Assembly: GCA_947595415.1 (NCBI GenBank)
Contig: CANQER010000058.1
Span: 1-6,378 of the forward strand
DNA from: an uncultured Bacilli bacterium
GTDB taxonomy: Bacteria > Bacillota_I > Bacilli_A > RF39 > UBA660
DNA length: 6,378 nt
Reading direction: 5' to 3'
Part shown: in pieces, positions 5,970 to 6,378 of the stretch
How the letters are laid out: the number at the start of each line of letters is the position of its first letter
Numbering within the stretch: position 1 is the stretch's first letter
Notes under the pieces: model-generated
Seen by the model: only the letters and a program-made list of their open reading frames with translations
What the model was told of the DNA's origin: nothing
Databases searched by the model: none
Program-made: the position numbers and the translations under genes

Positions 5970-5998
5970 TTGACTAATAAAATAAAAATTGTTATAAT
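5970..5998 (+). promoter_or_regulatory. Strong sigma-A promoter of rpmE
   Basis: TTGACT (5970-5975), a 17-bp spacer and TATAAT (5993-5998) make this the best promoter in the window (5/6 and 6/6). Transcription should start near 6005, leaving a leader of about 50 bases, much longer than at the other genes here. Confidence 0.8.
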
Positions 5999-6017
5999 AT
6001 AAACACTTAAATTTTCT

Positions 6018-6035
6018 ATGATTTGTATAAATCAT
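6018..6035 (+). promoter_or_regulatory. Perfect inverted repeat in the rpmE leader
   Basis: ATGATTT (6018-6024) and AAATCAT (6029-6035) are exact reverse complements around the loop GTAT. The repeat lies about 13 bases after the predicted transcription start and 6 bases before the ribosome binding site (6042-6051). It could be an RNA hairpin controlling L31 translation or an operator for a dimeric repressor. No T tract follows, so it is not a terminator. Confidence 0.5.
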
Positions 6036-6041
6036 GGCTGG

Positions 6042-6051
6042 AAGGAGAGAT
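6042..6051 (+). promoter_or_regulatory. Ribosome binding site deciding the rpmE start
   Basis: AAGGAGAGAT ends three bases before ATG 6055. The in-frame ATG at 6034 lies in the hairpin with no site upstream and would add seven residues foreign to L31. Confidence 0.8.
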
Positions 6052-6054
6052 ATT

Positions 6055-6255
6055 ATGAAGAAACCAGATAATCAAATGGATACTAAAGTTACTTGTGCTT
6101 GTGGTAATACATTTACAGTAAGATCTAATAAGAAAGAGTTACATTTAGAGGTTTGTAATAAATGTCATCCTGCTTTTACAGGTGAAAAGATTGTTACTGT
6201 TAAGAAGGGTAATGTTGAAAAGTTTAATCGTAAATATGGATTAGGTGAAAAATAG
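6055..6255 (+). CDS. rpmE: 50S ribosomal protein L31, zinc-binding type
   Basis: L31 sits on the large ribosomal subunit and bridges it to the small one. The 66-residue product begins MKKPDNQ, as usual for the family. It has the zinc-binding cysteines Cys14 and Cys16 (CAC) and Cys34 and Cys37 (CNKC), so it is the C+ form that needs zinc and not the zinc-free RpmE2/YtiA form. CHPAFTG (37-43) and KFNRKYG near the end are family signatures. It is a single-gene unit with a strong promoter, a hairpin leader and a terminator. In Bacillus rpmE also lies downstream of the fba-murAB region, but there rho and glpX lie between, which are not present here. Confidence 0.95.
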   Translation: MKKPDNQMDTKVTCACGNTFTVRSNKKELHLEVCNKCHPAFTGEKIVTVKKGNVEKFNRKYGLGEK

Positions 6256-6273
6256 TTTGTTTTCACCTTTTTT
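6243..6273 (+). terminator. Rho-independent terminator of rpmE
   Basis: A 9-bp stem (AGGTGAAAA 6243-6251 with TTTTCACCT 6260-6268), an 8-base loop and six T (6268-6273) make this the strongest terminator in the window. The left arm encodes the last residues of L31 and the TAG stop is in the loop. Confidence 0.85.
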
Positions 6274-6297
6274 AATGTAAAGTTATATATTTTATAC

Positions 6298-6326
6298 TTG
6301 AATAAATGGTTATTTAATGGTATATT
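6298..6326 (+). promoter_or_regulatory. Probable promoter of the next gene
   Basis: TTGAAT (6298-6303), 17 bp and TATATT (6321-6326) precede the last start in the window. TATAAG at 6334-6339 is an alternative -10 that lacks a good -35. Confidence 0.5.
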
Positions 6327-6349
6327 AATAGTGTATAAGAAAGTAGGTA

Positions 6350-6378
6350 ATGGATATGTTAGCAAATAGCAAATGGGG
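6350..6378 (+). CDS. Start of an unidentified gene, cut by the window end
   Basis: A frame opens at ATG 6350, or at ATG 6356 in the same frame, and runs to the edge. It gives MDMLANSKWG or MLANSKWG. A site AGGT at 6344-6347, the upstream promoter and the preceding terminator all suggest a real start. ATG 6356 is more likely by spacing, with eight bases between the site and the codon. Too few residues are visible to name it. In Bacillus tdk follows rpmE, but these residues do not let me say so here. Confidence 0.5.

Noticed and set aside
6034..6036. ATG 6034 as the rpmE start
   Set aside because: It sits in the leader hairpin without a ribosome binding site, and the added residues are foreign to L31.
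6165..6365. Minus-strand frame of 66 codons
   Set aside because: It overlaps rpmE and its terminator, has no recognisable motif, and would be the only gene on this strand.

Overview
This window is AT-rich, and every gene in it lies on the + strand. It looks like chromosomal DNA of a low-GC Bacillota, probably a compact Bacilli-type genome (for example an uncultured gut lineage near the Erysipelotrichia/RF39/Mollicutes side of the class). The lineage is an inference. It rests on an intact sporulation gene (spoIIR), AGGAGGT/AGGTGAT ribosome binding sites, an fba-murA-...-rpmE order resembling the Bacillus fbaA-murAB-rho-rpmE neighbourhood, and the standard bacterial code (all seven Trp codons in the recognised genes are TGG, and TGA ends one gene).

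Layout. 1-480: the 3' end of metG (methionyl-tRNA synthetase). 530-1051: spoIIR, the sigma-E activation signal. 1097-1627: an MntP-type manganese efflux protein. 1672-2337: a GDPD-fold protein with its catalytic residues missing, closed by a terminator. 2404-3252: class II fructose-bisphosphate aldolase. 3304-4548: murA, broken by an in-frame TAA at codon 237, closed by a terminator. 4612-5316: a membrane-anchored SGNH-like protein whose catalytic Ser and His are replaced. 5343-5969: a Bax inhibitor-1/YetJ family membrane protein. 6055-6255: rpmE (zinc-type ribosomal protein L31), with its own strong promoter, a leader hairpin and a terminator. 6350/6356 onward: the first codons of another gene that runs off the window.

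The genes do not form one pathway. They are housekeeping genes (translation, glycolysis, peptidoglycan precursor synthesis), one sporulation signal, two ion-related membrane proteins and two apparent pseudoenzymes. They are packed with gaps of 26-100 bp, and most gaps carry a TATAAT-like box close upstream of the ribosome binding site, so many genes may have their own promoter with a very short leader. No mobile element, CRISPR array, tRNA or rRNA is visible, and no gap reaches 300 bp.

The points most worth a second look are the murA nonsense codon, which falls at the hinge between the two enzyme domains and leaves both halves otherwise intact; the two adjacent-family proteins with lost active sites; the rpmE leader hairpin; and the strong preference for TAG stops. 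I see no convincing novel multi-gene system here.
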